Origin: Tolypothrix sp. PCC 7910
Lineage (GTDB): Bacteria; Cyanobacteriota; Cyanobacteriia; Cyanobacteriales; Nostocaceae
Length of the DNA: 64,000 bases
NCBI RefSeq assembly: GCF_011769525.1
Contig: NZ_CP050440.1
Span: 869,501 to 933,500 of the forward strand
Direction: 5' to 3'
Program-made: the position numbers and the translations under genes
Part shown: one piece after another, positions 24,875-34,588 of the stretch
Layout of the letters: every line of letters begins with the position of its first letter
Position numbering within the stretch: position 1 is the first letter of the stretch
Notes under the pieces: generated by a model
Databases searched by the model: none
Told to the model about the DNA's origin: nothing
What the model saw: only the letters and a program-made list of their open reading frames with translations

Positions 24875-25789
24875 ATGACTAATTCAATTCGTATTGGTGT
24901 TCATGTTAATAATTTATCGGTGTTTACATTAAGTAAAAAACCTGAATTATTGACAGATTTACTCCAACCAACGGGAGTATCAGCAGAGTGGATCTCGGAA
25001 ACAGGTGGTAAGCAGACGGTTAAGCTATTGAAGACAGCAGAAATTGATATTGGCGCGACAGGTACAACTCCGCCCATTTTGGCACAGGCGAAGGGCGTGC
25101 CAGTGGTATATTTAGCTACCTCTCAACCTCGCCCAGTCCAAGGTGCAATTGTGGTCTTGGAAAATTCGCCGATTCAGAGTGTGAGCGATTTGAAAGGCAA
25201 AAATGTGAGCTTGAGTGAAGGGTCTTACCAACAACATTTTCTCGCGATCGCTCTTGATAAAGTCGGGCTTACTTATCAAGATGTGAAAACTATTCCTAAC
25301 TCAGCAGATTCTCTCAAGGCTTTCCTCAATGGTGAAATAGATGCTTGGATTACATCAGACTTACATTTAGCAGAGGTTCAGAAAAATCACAAAGTTAAGG
25401 TACTGCTTTATAGTTCCGAGTTATTTAGCAATCGCTCTATTTACTTTACTCATCGTAGTTTTGCCGAGCAACATCCAGATGCTTTATCAGCCTTTATTAA
25501 GGCGCTAGAACGGGTGGATCGCTGGATTGCTACCCATTTCAGTGAAGCGGCTGAACTATTATCCAAAGAAATTAATAATGGGATTGATGCTAAAGGTTGG
25601 GAGCAATCTCTGAGAAATAGACCTTGGGGTCTTGTTCCACCCTCCCAAGAGTTTATTGCTGAACAACAATACGCGGCTGATGTATTCTATCGTTTTGGTT
25701 TGTTGCCTAATAGTATCAATGTTTCCGAGGCGCTATTAGCTGATCCTTTGAGTGTATTTGAAGCTAATCTCGCACTAGCTGGTAGATAA
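24875..25789 (+). CDS. leaderless SsuA-like binding-fold protein
   Basis: A 304-residue member of the SsuA/NMT1 binding-protein fold that starts directly in the mature domain (MTNSIRIGVHVNNLSVFTLSKKPELL), with a strong AGGAG ribosome site 7 nt before the ATG. No signal peptide or lipobox is available upstream, because the preceding DNA is tandem repeat. Core motifs are intact: IDIGATGTTPPILAQAKGVPVVYL, VVLENSPIQSVSDLKGKNVSLSEGSYQQHFL, FLNGEIDAWITSDLHLAEV. It therefore should be cytosolic. DszB has the same fold without a leader, so an enzyme or cytosolic carrier role is possible. It has no Cys, which argues against a DszB-type Cys mechanism. Function unknown. Confidence 0.8.
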   Translation: MTNSIRIGVHVNNLSVFTLSKKPELLTDLLQPTGVSAEWISETGGKQTVKLLKTAEIDIGATGTTPPILAQAKGVPVVYLATSQPRPVQGAIVVLENSPIQSVSDLKGKNVSLSEGSYQQHFLAIALDKVGLTYQDVKTIPNSADSLKAFLNGEIDAWITSDLHLAEVQKNHKVKVLLYSSELFSNRSIYFTHRSFAEQHPDALSAFIKALERVDRWIATHFSEAAELLSKEINNGIDAKGWEQSLRNRPWGLVPPSQEFIAEQQYAADVFYRFGLLPNSINVSEALLADPLSVFEANLALAGR

Positions 25790-25849
25790 TTGATTCGGTA
25801 GTGCGATCGCCTAAATTTGCTAAATGAGAAAACAGGCGATCGCACAAAA

Positions 25850-26269
25850 TTATACAATTTGGCGATTTTGGGAAAAACTAGGTAGTTCTGGATCGATATA
25901 AGCCCAAGATACTGCGGAATCAGTCCAAATTTGATGCACCGGCTTAACTAATTGCGGATTGTCCAAACTTCCAGCTTTTAGCCAAACGAATTGCGGTTTT
26001 GCTGGCGCTCTTGTAAACAGAGGTGAACCACATTCTGGGCAAAATTCGCGAGTAATTTTGTTGCCACTATTCCCATTTTTTGTATAACTCTTAACTTGTC
26101 CAGCTACAATGCGTAATGCTGCTGATTGTATGCGAACCCCTACATTAAAAGCGCTACCTGTCGTTTTTCTGCAATCTTGACAGTGGCAATAATTCGCTGC
26201 TTCTAGTTCTCCGTTATACTTATACCGCACATAGCCGCAAAGACACCCTCCTGTGACAGTTTCCGCCAT
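25850..26269 (-). CDS. GFA/CENP-V-family zinc protein
   Basis: A 139-residue protein with the glutathione-dependent formaldehyde-activating fold. The Zn-binding cysteines are in GGCLCGYVRY, YCHCQDCRKTTGSAF and FCPECGSPLF. Members bind two Zn; some react with S-hydroxymethylglutathione, but most, like this one, are unassigned. Desulfonation releases aldehydes, so an aldehyde or glutathione link fits, as inference only. It is monocistronic, converging on the leaderless binding protein at 24875. Confidence 0.88.
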   Translation of the reverse strand: MAETVTGGCLCGYVRYKYNGELEAANYCHCQDCRKTTGSAFNVGVRIQSAALRIVAGQVKSYTKNGNSGNKITREFCPECGSPLFTRAPAKPQFVWLKAGSLDNPQLVKPVHQIWTDSAVSWAYIDPELPSFSQNRQIV

Positions 26270-26387
26270 ACTCTCTTATCCAGGTCACCTATTGACAAAC
26301 TCTTCTGTAAGCAAAAAATACAGATGAGCCACAAAAATTGCTTCTGTACTCATCTGTAAATTTAAAAATTAGCTATTTCGCTAGATA

Positions 26388-27206
26388 TTACAATCCATAC
26401 TGCTTAAACCAAGCTTGAAGGCGCTCCCATCCGTCTTTAGCTTCTGTTTCGCGGTAAGAGGGGCGATAATCAGCCAAGAAGGCGTGGGGTGCATCGGGGT
26501 AAACAATGACTTCAGATTTACTGCTGCTAGATTTGAGTTGTTCTTTCAGCTTTTCTACTGTATCCAGGGGAATACCTGCATCTTGACCGCCATAGAGTCC
26601 GAGAACTGGGACTGTTAGCTTAGAGGCGACATCAACGGGATGGTGAGGCTGGCGTTCTGTGGTATCGCCTAGCAGTCGCCCATACCATGCTACACCTGCT
26701 TTAATTTGCGGGTTATGTGCAGCATATAACCAAGTAGTCCGACCACCCCAGCAAAAGCCTGTAATTCCGACGCGATCGCCATTACCTTTCGCAGATTTGA
26801 TAGCCCAAGCTATAGTATCATCAAGGTCAGATAACACCTGAGCATCGGGTACTGTTGCCACTATCGGGCGAATTTCGTCAATATTGCTTAATTTTGACAC
26901 ATCACCCTGACGGATGAATAATTCCGGTGCGATCGCTAAATATCCCAACTTAGCAAAGCGACGAGCAATATCTTGGATGTGTTCGTGTACGCCAAATATC
27001 TCTTGAATTACCAGGATAATCGGGAAATTTTCACCTGTGTCTGGTTGCGCTCTATAGACAGGAATTTCGCCATCTTTGACAGGAATATTCACAAATCCTG
27101 CAACCAAACCTTGAGTATCAGTGGTGATAACTTGGCTAGAAATAGGTTGTACTGCTTGGGCAAAACCATTAGTTCCGGTAGTAGCAGTAGAATTAGTATT
27201 GCTCAT
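26388..27206 (-). CDS. dienelactone hydrolase family protein
   Basis: A 272-residue alpha/beta hydrolase of the dienelactone hydrolase family. The nucleophile is Cys in [15 protein letters not shown]; Asp ([11 protein letters not shown]) and His ([28 protein letters not shown]) complete the triad. The N-terminal [33 protein letters not shown] is typical. An N-terminal stretch of about 35 residues rich in Thr/Asn precedes the domain and is not a clear signal peptide. The gene ends 118 nt beyond the GFA start on the same strand. Natural ester or lactone substrate unknown. Confidence 0.92.
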   Translation of the reverse strand: MSNTNSTATTGTNGFAQAVQPISSQVITTDTQGLVAGFVNIPVKDGEIPVYRAQPDTGENFPIILVIQEIFGVHEHIQDIARRFAKLGYLAIAPELFIRQGDVSKLSNIDEIRPIVATVPDAQVLSDLDDTIAWAIKSAKGNGDRVGITGFCWGGRTTWLYAAHNPQIKAGVAWYGRLLGDTTERQPHHPVDVASKLTVPVLGLYGGQDAGIPLDTVEKLKEQLKSSSSKSEVIVYPDAPHAFLADYRPSYRETEAKDGWERLQAWFKQYGL

Positions 27207-27255
27207 CTTTTTTTTTACCTTTATCGGTTGTGGGATTTTCCAGTGAAGAAAATAG

Positions 27256-28293
27256 TTATTTCAAACGCTTAGGTGTCAACGCTTCATATTGTTTGTTAGG
27301 GAGTAAAAATTCCTTTACATCCAGCTTTCGAGGTAGGAGTTTAGCATCAAAATACTCATCTGCTACTCGTTGTTGTTCTGTAATAATAGAAGATGACAAT
27401 TTTCTTAACCTAAAAGTACGTCTCTGCGCCACAGTTTCTAAAAGAGATACTTCCAGCTTCAACTCAGGAGCGAGAATTTTAGCAACTTCTTTTGTGTTGC
27501 TTTCTGCCCATTCTCCTAGTTTATCTATCTCTTCTAAAATTACTCGTACTACCTCCGGATTTTCGGTAGCAAACTGTCTTCTTGCTACATAAAATCCTCC
27601 TTGAGTAGAAATTCTAGCTGAATTTCTAATTGTTCGCGCTCCAGCATTTTTTTGGACATAAGCTAAAGCTGGATCCCACACAGCCCAAGCATCAATTTTT
27701 CTCTGAAGAAATGCATCGCGGGCTTCAGATGGAGTCAAACTTACAGGCTGGATATCACTAAATTTCAATCCTGCTTCTTTTAAAGCTCTCAATACTAAAT
27801 AATGTGCTGAAGAACCTTTCTGAAAAACAACTCTTTTACCTTTAAGATCGGCTACTTTTTTAATGGGTGAGTCTTTTTGAACTACAATTGCTTGTCCTTC
27901 TCCCTTACTAGGTTTACGCGCAGCAATATAAACAAGTTGTGCACCTGCTGCTTGGGCAAAGATTGGTGGTGTTTCTCCCACACTACCGATATCAACTCTA
28001 TTGGCATTCATAGCTTCTAACAATTGGGGGCCTGCGGGAAATGGTACCCAATTTACAGAAATCCCTAAAGCTTTGAGGCGTGGTTCTACGGCTCCTTTAA
28101 TTTTGACTATATCCCCAGATGTTTGGTAAGCCAGGTTAACTACTTTTGTATTAATTCCCGGTCTTGTTTGTGCTTGGCTGCTTTGTAGTAAGCTACCTGT
28201 AAATGGAGTAGAAATAGCGAATAATCCTAGTGCTGAAAATTGCACAATGCGCTTTAAAACTGTGCGACGATTGTTAAAAAATGGGATTTTCAT
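27256..28293 (-). CDS. ABC substrate-binding protein, SsuA-like (pair with 59654)
   Basis: A 345-residue exported binding protein. The start is placed at the ATG giving [19 protein letters not shown], because the paralogue at 59654 starts MKIPFLPQRRTVLKRMVQY; an ORF extension to 28371 has no counterpart there. The leader (RRTVLKR, then [21 protein letters not shown]) has a Tat-like twin Arg. Core: [65 protein letters not shown], then [52 protein letters not shown]. It lies apart from permease genes, 50 nt beyond the dienelactone hydrolase start on the same strand. Confidence 0.9.
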   Translation of the reverse strand: MKIPFFNNRRTVLKRIVQFSALGLFAISTPFTGSLLQSSQAQTRPGINTKVVNLAYQTSGDIVKIKGAVEPRLKALGISVNWVPFPAGPQLLEAMNANRVDIGSVGETPPIFAQAAGAQLVYIAARKPSKGEGQAIVVQKDSPIKKVADLKGKRVVFQKGSSAHYLVLRALKEAGLKFSDIQPVSLTPSEARDAFLQRKIDAWAVWDPALAYVQKNAGARTIRNSARISTQGGFYVARRQFATENPEVVRVILEEIDKLGEWAESNTKEVAKILAPELKLEVSLLETVAQRRTFRLRKLSSSIITEQQRVADEYFDAKLLPRKLDVKEFLLPNKQYEALTPKRLK

Positions 28294-28371
28294 GGCTGTA
28301 AGTTTCTCATGCTTTTTTGGGTTTAATAGAATCCAGAAATAGAGATAATTTGTTATTTCTCTAATTGGCAT

Positions 28372-28406
28372 TTTTTTACTGTTAACTATTGACTGTCAGT
28401 AAAAAA
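28372..28406 (-). terminator. intrinsic terminator, probably bidirectional
   Basis: TTTTTTACTG and CAGTAAAAAA form a perfect 10-bp stem with A and T runs at both sides. It sits just past the methyltransferase stop (28441, minus) and upstream of the binding-protein gene. Confidence 0.65.
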
Positions 28407-28440
28407 ATCTTGTTTTCCTATGAATTAGGAAAGTGAAAAT

Positions 28441-29253
28441 TTAATGCTTCCAAACAACTCGTAGTGATGTTGTAATCTCTTCGGTGAAATTTCCTGAAGG
28501 CTCAACTTCTAGTAGTGCTTGTTTCAAATCAGCTTCAAAAGGCTCTACATTGTCACCAAAGAAAATTTTGAGAGCAAAAGCTGTTGTGTATAAATAACCA
28601 AGATAGCTAGAAACTGTCCAACTCTTTTCAAACGAGACTTCATATACTTCTTGACGAGCAAAAGCTGATTGAGCAATTAGAACTTCATGAGGAGGATCTA
28701 CAGGAGTGCGAATACCCTTTCCTCTCTGTCCAGTCCGTCGTTCCTCACCTAACCATTTTTTGACAATTTTGATTGCAGCTTGCTTCCAAGGAAGTGAACT
28801 TTCCCAAGGATTTTCATTAGTATTGAGCAGTACAAATCCACCATCATCAGAGAGCAATTCATAAATACGATCAAGCACAATTTTACGTTGCATCCAGTGA
28901 AAAGCTCTACCAATGGTGACTAGTTTAAATTCACCCAAACTAGAATTAATTAATTCTGCACCTTGCTCAAGCCAGGTAATATTATTGCTCCCGGCGATTT
29001 TTGCTTGGCGTTTAGCCTCTTCGATCATATCTGGATCGGGATCTACAGCAATTACTTCCTGAAACTGATTGCTGAGAGGAATTGCGATTAAACCAGGTCC
29101 GCAACCTAAATCTAAAAGTCTTCCTTGACCGTTAATATGAAATATTTCGGTGAGTTTAGCAAATACCTCTGATGGATACTTGGTTCTGTATTGAGCATAG
29201 CTTTCAGCAGCACCCTCAAATAATGTTGGGTCGTAGGTAGGAAGTGTTTTCAT
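28441..29253 (-). CDS. class I SAM-dependent methyltransferase
   Basis: A 270-residue methyltransferase. Motif I is LLDLGCGPGLIAIPL, the acidic second motif VIAVDPDPDMIEEAKRQAK, and the post-I region GEFKLVTIGRAFHWMQR is typical of the UbiE/Coq5-like group that methylates small molecules. N-terminal LFEGAAESYAQYRTKYP is a common opening of this group. Monocistronic on the minus strand. Substrate not predictable. The 348-bp gap upstream (29254-29601) has two small hairpins, CCTTAGT/ACTAAGG at 29386-29410 and one listed separately, and no gene. Confidence 0.9.
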   Translation of the reverse strand: MKTLPTYDPTLFEGAAESYAQYRTKYPSEVFAKLTEIFHINGQGRLLDLGCGPGLIAIPLSNQFQEVIAVDPDPDMIEEAKRQAKIAGSNNITWLEQGAELINSSLGEFKLVTIGRAFHWMQRKIVLDRIYELLSDDGGFVLLNTNENPWESSLPWKQAAIKIVKKWLGEERRTGQRGKGIRTPVDPPHEVLIAQSAFARQEVYEVSFEKSWTVSSYLGYLYTTAFALKIFFGDNVEPFEADLKQALLEVEPSGNFTEEITTSLRVVWKH

Positions 29254-29428
29254 GAGATATACTTTGGACTCAAATATGTAATGAACTCACAAGTAAATTG
29301 GATATTTTGTCAAGTTTTTTCTGGCTTCAGATTCAGCAATTTATTGTTTGGCTTTTGTTTCTAACTAAAACCATAGGCAGATTTTCCTTAGTATTTTTTA
29401 GACACTAAGGCAGTCAGTTATTCAGAAA

Positions 29429-29453
29429 GTAGAGTGGGCTTTACCCACCCTAC
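29429..29453. repeat. dispersed hairpin (GTGGG type)
   Basis: GTAGAGTGGG, 5-nt loop, CCCACCCTAC, a common cyanobacterial intergenic palindrome, here between two minus-strand genes. Confidence 0.5.
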
Positions 29454-29601
29454 AACTGGTAAGAGGAAAGTTAGAAAAAGCAACAAGTAAGTATCATATC
29501 TGTTGGACTATTAGTTGTGTCCGTGTTTATGACGACAAGTTGAATATTTTGCCACAAAAAATATATAAATCTGACATTGTGCTTTGCGATCGCCAGACGC
29601 T

Positions 29602-30465
29602 CTACACTAATTTCAATAAGCTCCGTTGCGTCCAATCTTGATGGATATAGCGCACCACACTATCGGCTTGATTAGAATCAATCACATGGGTGGCGTGGCG
29701 CTGTAATTCTACAGTGGCGTTGGCAACTGCGATGGCACAATCGGCAATTTGAAACATTTCAATATCGTTGTTATGATCGCCAAATACAGTCAACTTACTG
29801 TTCTTTAATCCATAGGCTGCTTGCAGGGTAAGAATTGCTTGGGCTTTAGTTGCTTTATGACTATAAATTGTTAGCCAGTACCAGCCTGGGTTATAACTAT
29901 TTTCATAATGATAAGTTTGTATCCTATCTCCATATCTTTCGTGAATTGCGATTTCTAATTCAGATATAATCTCTTTGTGATTAATAATGGTAATACAAAC
30001 TATTTGGTCGCAAAATGCATCGGTGAAATTGGCGATCGCGCGTAATCGTTCATCTTGATGAAGCAGGCGATCGTTAATATACCACTGCATTCCTTCATTA
30101 ATAATTTGTTGGTAATAGCAACAATCTTCCGAACCATTAAAACTAGAAATAAAAGGAACACATTTAAAACTGCAAATGAGTTGATAGATATCTTCGATGA
30201 TTTCCGTTTCAATGCTGTTGATTATCTCATGACGACCAGATTCTAAATCAGAAATAAACGCTCCATTAAATTCCACAATTGGCAGAGGTAGTTTCAAGCC
30301 ACGCAAAACTACACCCATAAAAACCACACTGCGCGCGCTAGCAACTGTAAACATCAATCCATCTTGCAATAGTTCCTGCAATTTGTGTTTACTATAATCT
30401 GACAGCACCGCATTATTTGTGAGTAATGTCCCATCTAAATCTGAAATATATATTGTGTTACTCAT
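29602..30465 (-). CDS. HAD-superfamily Cof-type phosphatase
   Basis: A 287-residue haloacid dehalogenase hydrolase of the Cof/YidA group. Nucleophile motif DLDGTLL lies at the N-terminus, and the Mg-binding motif VFGDHNNDIEMF near the C-terminus, with a C2 cap between. The Lys motif appears as HKATKAQAILTL. The ATG beginning MSNTIYISDLDGTLL is preferred to an upstream ATG seven codons earlier. Expected to dephosphorylate small sugar phosphates or cofactors in the cytosol. No operon partner. Confidence 0.9.
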   Translation of the reverse strand: MSNTIYISDLDGTLLTNNAVLSDYSKHKLQELLQDGLMFTVASARSVVFMGVVLRGLKLPLPIVEFNGAFISDLESGRHEIINSIETEIIEDIYQLICSFKCVPFISSFNGSEDCCYYQQIINEGMQWYINDRLLHQDERLRAIANFTDAFCDQIVCITIINHKEIISELEIAIHERYGDRIQTYHYENSYNPGWYWLTIYSHKATKAQAILTLQAAYGLKNSKLTVFGDHNNDIEMFQIADCAIAVANATVELQRHATHVIDSNQADSVVRYIHQDWTQRSLLKLV

Positions 30466-30532
30466 GAGAATATGTAATAGATGCAAGCACGTAAATAAGT
30501 AGGTCGGCGTAAATAATTATTGTTGGAATAAT

Positions 30533-30559
30533 GCAGGGGGCAGGGGGCAGGGGGCAGGG
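30533..30559. repeat. GCAGGGG tandem repeat
   Basis: Three to four GCAGGGGG units in an otherwise empty gap upstream of the HAD gene. Confidence 0.7.
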
Positions 30560-30724
30560 AGAGAAAGAGTTTGAACCTTATTTACTTTTCTTCACATAGT
30601 TTGGTTTTATTGCACCGACTTACTTAATTGAGACTAGCAATTATTTTAGCAATCAATGCGATCCTAACCATGCTGTTCATCCTGGCTTAGGCTAATGTTG
30701 GTCTTCTCTTTTTAGTTTTAATTT

Positions 30725-31192
30725 TTACTTTTTTAATTTGAGTTCCATAAATATTTCTGCTACTTCATTAGCATTATATTTATTAATTTCTTGAAATTCA
30801 TATTTTTCAAATATCTTCCTTGCCGCAGTAGATTTTCTCATCGTATCCAATCTTAATATATTTAATTCGTTTTTTTGGGCATTCAATAATAAATGCTCCA
30901 TTAATAATGTACCTATTCCTTTACCCTGATATAAAGGTAAAACAAAGTACCTTTTAATCTCTCCTATTTTATCTATTTTGTTTAATATCTTTAATGCAAT
31001 ACTACCAATTACTGCACCATTTTCAATCATAATCCAGAAATTTCCACCTGGACTTTGGTATATCTTTTCAATATTCCTTATATCTGAATGTAAGCCAGTT
31101 GGATCAAACTTATATCCTGTGTAAGAAAGCGTTATTTCCAAAAATTTTTCCAAACTAGCCTGGAATTCATAACTGTATGAGATTAATTCCAT
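30725..31192 (-). CDS. GNAT-family N-acetyltransferase
   Basis: A 155-residue acetyltransferase. Acetyl-CoA binding is shown by RYFVLPLYQGKGIGTLLMEHLLLNA (motif A with QxxGxG), preceded by AVIGSIALKIL and followed by RLDTMRKSTAARKIFEKYEFQEI. The codon use is markedly AT-rich and Lys/Ile/Asn-rich next to the neighbouring insertion sequence, so recent acquisition is possible. Acceptor unknown. Confidence 0.88.
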   Translation of the reverse strand: MELISYSYEFQASLEKFLEITLSYTGYKFDPTGLHSDIRNIEKIYQSPGGNFWIMIENGAVIGSIALKILNKIDKIGEIKRYFVLPLYQGKGIGTLLMEHLLLNAQKNELNILRLDTMRKSTAARKIFEKYEFQEINKYNANEVAEIFMELKLKK

Positions 31193-31340
31193 TTCTTTTA
31201 TATCGATATTGCCAATATTGATTTTTTTATTAAAAGACTAACGACCAAGTTGAGCGATAGCATTAGACACGTCCGGAATATGAATTGGGTACAAAAAAAT
31301 GGTAGAAAGTAAAATTGACCCTCTACCAAAATTTAATTAA

Positions 31341-32252
31341 ATGATTAGTATATTTGATTATATACAAAAGTATCCACGAAGAGCAAAGCAACTTTTGGGG
31401 ATTAGTTATGACCAATTTACTGACCTTGTAAACTATGCTAAAAACAGTCATGAAGAAGAACAACTCAAATTGGAACAGAAGAAAGTTAGAATACATCGTC
31501 GTGGAGGTGGACGCAAAGAATTATTATCCATCCCAGAACAAGTATGTTTGTGCTTGTTTTATCTGAGACAAATACCCACATTTGAAGTTTTAGGAATAAT
31601 GTTTGGTATATCAAAAACTTTATCTAATGATACTTTTCATTACTGGAGAAAAATATTACGTAAGATTCTCCCTTCTAGTTTAATAGAGCAAGTAGAAAAT
31701 AAAGAAGGAGATTTGCTCATTATACAAGAAATATTAACGAATTTTAAGTTGCTAGTTGATAGCGTAGAACAGCCTATAGATAGACCATCTGACAACGAAG
31801 AACAGAAAAAGTTCTTTTCGGGAAAGAAAAAACAGCATACTATAAAAAACCAGATAGTTTCCTTGCCAGAGGGAAAAGATATTATTGATGTTACAGTAGG
31901 CTCTCCAGGGCCAACAGCAGACATAAAATTATTTAGAGAGCAACAAACAAAATTTGATGAAAAACAAGAATTTACGGGAGATAAAGCGTATCAAGGTGGG
32001 AATAATATTACTACCCCTCATAAGAAGAAAAGAAAACAACAATTAAATGAACAACAAAAAGAAGAAAATAAAGCTCTATCAAGTAAGCGTATATTTGTTG
32101 AGCATTTAATACGTATTGTAAAAATTTTCCAAGTGGCATCACAAAGATTTAGATTAAATGCTGATGTTTATAATGAAATAGTTTTGTTAGTTTGTGGTCT
32201 AGTAAGACTGCGAATTGGCACTTTCGTATTACCGAATAGCGCCATAAATTAG
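31341..32252 (+). mobile_element. IS5-type DDE transposase gene (insertion sequence)
   Basis: A 303-residue transposase with an N-terminal helix-turn-helix region (LGIMFGISKTLSNDTFHYWRKILRKILP) and a DDE core: Asp in LLVDSVEQPI, Asp in FTGDKAYQGG and Glu in FVEHLIRIVKIFQVASQRFRL, as in the DDE_Tnp_4 group of the IS5 family. The frame is complete. A hairpin (ATGGTAGA..TCTACCA) lies just upstream. I could not define terminal inverted repeats or a target duplication, so element borders are uncertain (about 31240-32290). The gene is very AT-rich compared with its surroundings. Confidence 0.85.
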
Positions 32253-32323
32253 TATCAATTAAAAATTGTGTTTGCGTTAGGCAAGATTATGTATTTTTCT
32301 GCTCTAAACTATCAGTAACTATA

Positions 32324-32596
32324 TCAAACACTTATTGTTCCATTGCAACAGAATCTGCAAGGACTGGTCTCAAAGCCTTGTAAATATAGGCTTGCGAGTT
32401 TTCGGACGGGTCTATTGGACTGAAACAACCCCAACGAACCCAGGTCAAGCAGCTCTAACTCTTCTCCACTGACATCAAACTTATTGCCGATTTTGCTTGG
32501 CTTGATGCCTAACCGATTGATGCGATCGTAGAGAACAGATTTAACAATTCCGTACTTATCGGGAAGCTGTGCTACTTTAGTTAAATCTGACCACAT
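32324..32596 (-). CDS. small HTH-like protein, possibly truncated
   Basis: 90 residues: MWSDLTKVAQLPDKYGIVKSVLYDRINRLGIKPSKI..FDVSGEELELLDL looks like a MerR/AlpA-type or plasmid-type helix-turn-helix start. The remainder (GSLGLFQSNRPVRKLASLYL..) does not continue the pattern and may result from a frameshift or insertion. It lies between an IS and transposase debris. Probably a broken gene. Confidence 0.4.
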   Translation of the reverse strand: MWSDLTKVAQLPDKYGIVKSVLYDRINRLGIKPSKIGNKFDVSGEELELLDLGSLGLFQSNRPVRKLASLYLQGFETSPCRFCCNGTISV

Positions 32597-32624
32597 CTAA
32601 CGCTGGATAGTTTGAAATTGAGAA

Positions 32625-32817
32625 TCAGTGCGAATTATGATTGGAGAAAAATATTTGAGCAATTGTGATGGAAGCCTGACCATTCCGACGTAAAAGATTA
32701 AATGCGCTCGCTCGCAAAACAGAGAGATTAGCAGGGGCATTACCCAGGTGTATAATTGAACGATCTTCATTTAAAACTACATCCTTAAACGGCAGTCGCC
32801 TCAAGTCGGCAAAGCTG
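32625..32817 (-). pseudogene. C-terminal fragment of an ISAs1-type transposase
   Basis: The minus strand reads LRRLPFKDVVLNEDRSIIHLG followed by NAPANLSVLRASAFNLLRRNG. NAPxNLSxLRxxAxNLLRR is the hallmark end of ISAs1/H-repeat transposases. Everything upstream of it is missing and it is joined to a binding-protein remnant. Confidence 0.6.
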
Positions 32818-33036
32818 ATAGGAACGTTAGCTAAATCTTGTGGGATATTGTAGGGGGAGTCTGCCCGGACGATAATTGCTTGGCTAGCGATCGCCTGAAC
32901 CTCGTTGGACGAACTCGATATCTAGCCCCTCATCGACAAAATAGCCCTGCTCAAGAGCCACGTAGTATGGTAGAGAAAACACCGTACCACTGATATCGTT
33001 CTTTATTTTCTTGAGTGTAAGATTTTCCTTACTCAA
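32818..33036 (-). pseudogene. remnant of a leaderless binding-fold gene
   Basis: From a TTG with an AGGAG site (33036), the frame reads MSKENLTLKKIKNDISGTVF, then SLPYYVALEQGYFVDEGLDIEFVQ, a binding-protein N-terminus without signal peptide. After a frameshift it continues AIASQAIIVRADSPYNIPQDLANVPIS, then runs into transposase sequence. The middle and end are lost. The rest of 33061-33211 shows nothing but a stray NotI octamer. Confidence 0.6.
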
Positions 33037-33211
33037 GGTCTATCTCCTTACTGAAAGGATTTGACTGACATAAGCGAGATTTATTCTCCAGTAAATTCAT
33101 GTATTCAGTCAAGATTGGGGATATGTAACTTAACCTGAGTTCAAAATCGGGAAAGCGGCCGCTAGTAAGCTGACAATAAAGTCAAATCTAGCACCTGTCC
33201 TAGCCAACAAG

Positions 33212-34321
33212 CTATGAGCAGCCAGTACAAAACCTGCTGACTGCTTCGGCAAACTGCTGGTTTTGTTCCATCAATGCCATGTGTCCACCTGGTTTTAGGG
33301 TGACTCGTTCAGAATAAGGCAATTCTGCTTTCATGCGATCGCTCGCTACAGGTTTAGTTGCTATATCTGAAGCGCCGCAAACAACCAACACAGGAACGTT
33401 AATAGTCGCAAGTGTATCTGTTTCATCAAAGTTGAACATTGCCAGTGTGCCACGAGCCAGAACACCAGGCGAACCCAGTGCTGATAATAAACCTGCAAAA
33501 TTTAGTTGACCCCTTGTTTCAGTACCCGTAAATCCAGATAGTTCTACGGTGATGTACAGCGAACCATTAAAATACGAAAGCCAAGTCATCAACCAAAAAA
33601 TCGGCCACAGAACGATAGTCAGGTACAACACGGGTTCAAGTATTGGCTTTTGTATTTTACGTATCAAATTACTAAATATACAAGTTTTAACCGGATTGGT
33701 GTAAGTGGTATCCACCAGAATTAAGCCAGCCACCCGAGTGCCTAATTGCTCTGGAAACAGCCTACAAAATGTGAGGTTAATCATCCCACCCATACTGTGC
33801 CCTAGCAAAATAACAGGTTTATCCCCTGCTACGGCGATAACAGCTTCTAAGTCACGGGCATATTTTTCGATAGAATGATCGTTATTTTTCGGTTTAGCGG
33901 ATTTTCCTAACCCTGGTAGATCCCAAACTATGATTCGGAAGCGATCGCTCAGTCGTCGTTTGGCATAATACCATACAGTACTGTTCGGCCCCCAACCGTG
34001 TGACAAGATAATTGGTTGGCCATCCTCAGGGCCAAAAAACTCTACTTGCAGTACACTACCATCCGGTCGTGGCAAACGCTGCACACTTTGACTACGCATA
34101 AACTTAGGTTCTTCGGCTCCAGGACGGCGCAGCAGTGGCAAACTGATAAAACGACCGCCAACAGACCACAGAACCATTACTAGCCCAGCCACCAAGTAAG
34201 ATGTTCCTACAAGTTCTCGTTCGTACCACTCATAGAGAATGTAGATTCCACCCCCAAGTACGCCGATTGACAGCAGTTGAACCAGCCATACAAGCAGAAA
34301 ATTATGCGGCATGAATATCAT
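33212..34321 (-). CDS. membrane-anchored alpha/beta hydrolase
   Basis: A 369-residue alpha/beta-fold hydrolase with two N-terminal membrane segments (FLLVWLVQLLSIGVLGGGIYILYEW and LVAGLVMVLWSVG). Oxyanion region SHGWGPN, nucleophile GHSMGG, acid VVCGASD, and His in KPGGHMALMEQN. A further hydrophobic stretch (LYLTIVLWPIFWLMTWLSYF) lies in the cap. It is divergent from the NRPS gene, with 270 bp between them in which I see no clear signal. Esterase, lipase or haloperoxidase-like; substrate unknown. Confidence 0.9.
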   Translation of the reverse strand: MIFMPHNFLLVWLVQLLSIGVLGGGIYILYEWYERELVGTSYLVAGLVMVLWSVGGRFISLPLLRRPGAEEPKFMRSQSVQRLPRPDGSVLQVEFFGPEDGQPIILSHGWGPNSTVWYYAKRRLSDRFRIIVWDLPGLGKSAKPKNNDHSIEKYARDLEAVIAVAGDKPVILLGHSMGGMINLTFCRLFPEQLGTRVAGLILVDTTYTNPVKTCIFSNLIRKIQKPILEPVLYLTIVLWPIFWLMTWLSYFNGSLYITVELSGFTGTETRGQLNFAGLLSALGSPGVLARGTLAMFNFDETDTLATINVPVLVVCGASDIATKPVASDRMKAELPYSERVTLKPGGHMALMEQNQQFAEAVSRFCTGCS

Positions 34322-34588
34322 GAGCCTAAACCTTGCGCTACCTTGTTCACTGCGTTGTCTTTTAGCTTCATACCATAGTTATCATCATCCAAGTTTCATT
34401 CCCAGGAATGATTTATCCACTCTTAGAAATGTGATAAAAATGCTGAATTAGGTAATAAGCAGTGCAGCTTGGCAAAAAGAACTATCCAGTTAAAAAATGT
34501 TAAAAAGCTGATGACACAAGTAATATTTCTATAGCATAGCTGCCTACTAACTTCTAATAAATAACAATACTTGCGAAGGGGTTTAATT

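Noticed and set aside
31240-32290. Defined borders for the IS5-type element
   Set aside because: Candidate ends such as GACTAACGACC and the inverse of GCGTTAGGC do not pair convincingly and no target duplication was found.
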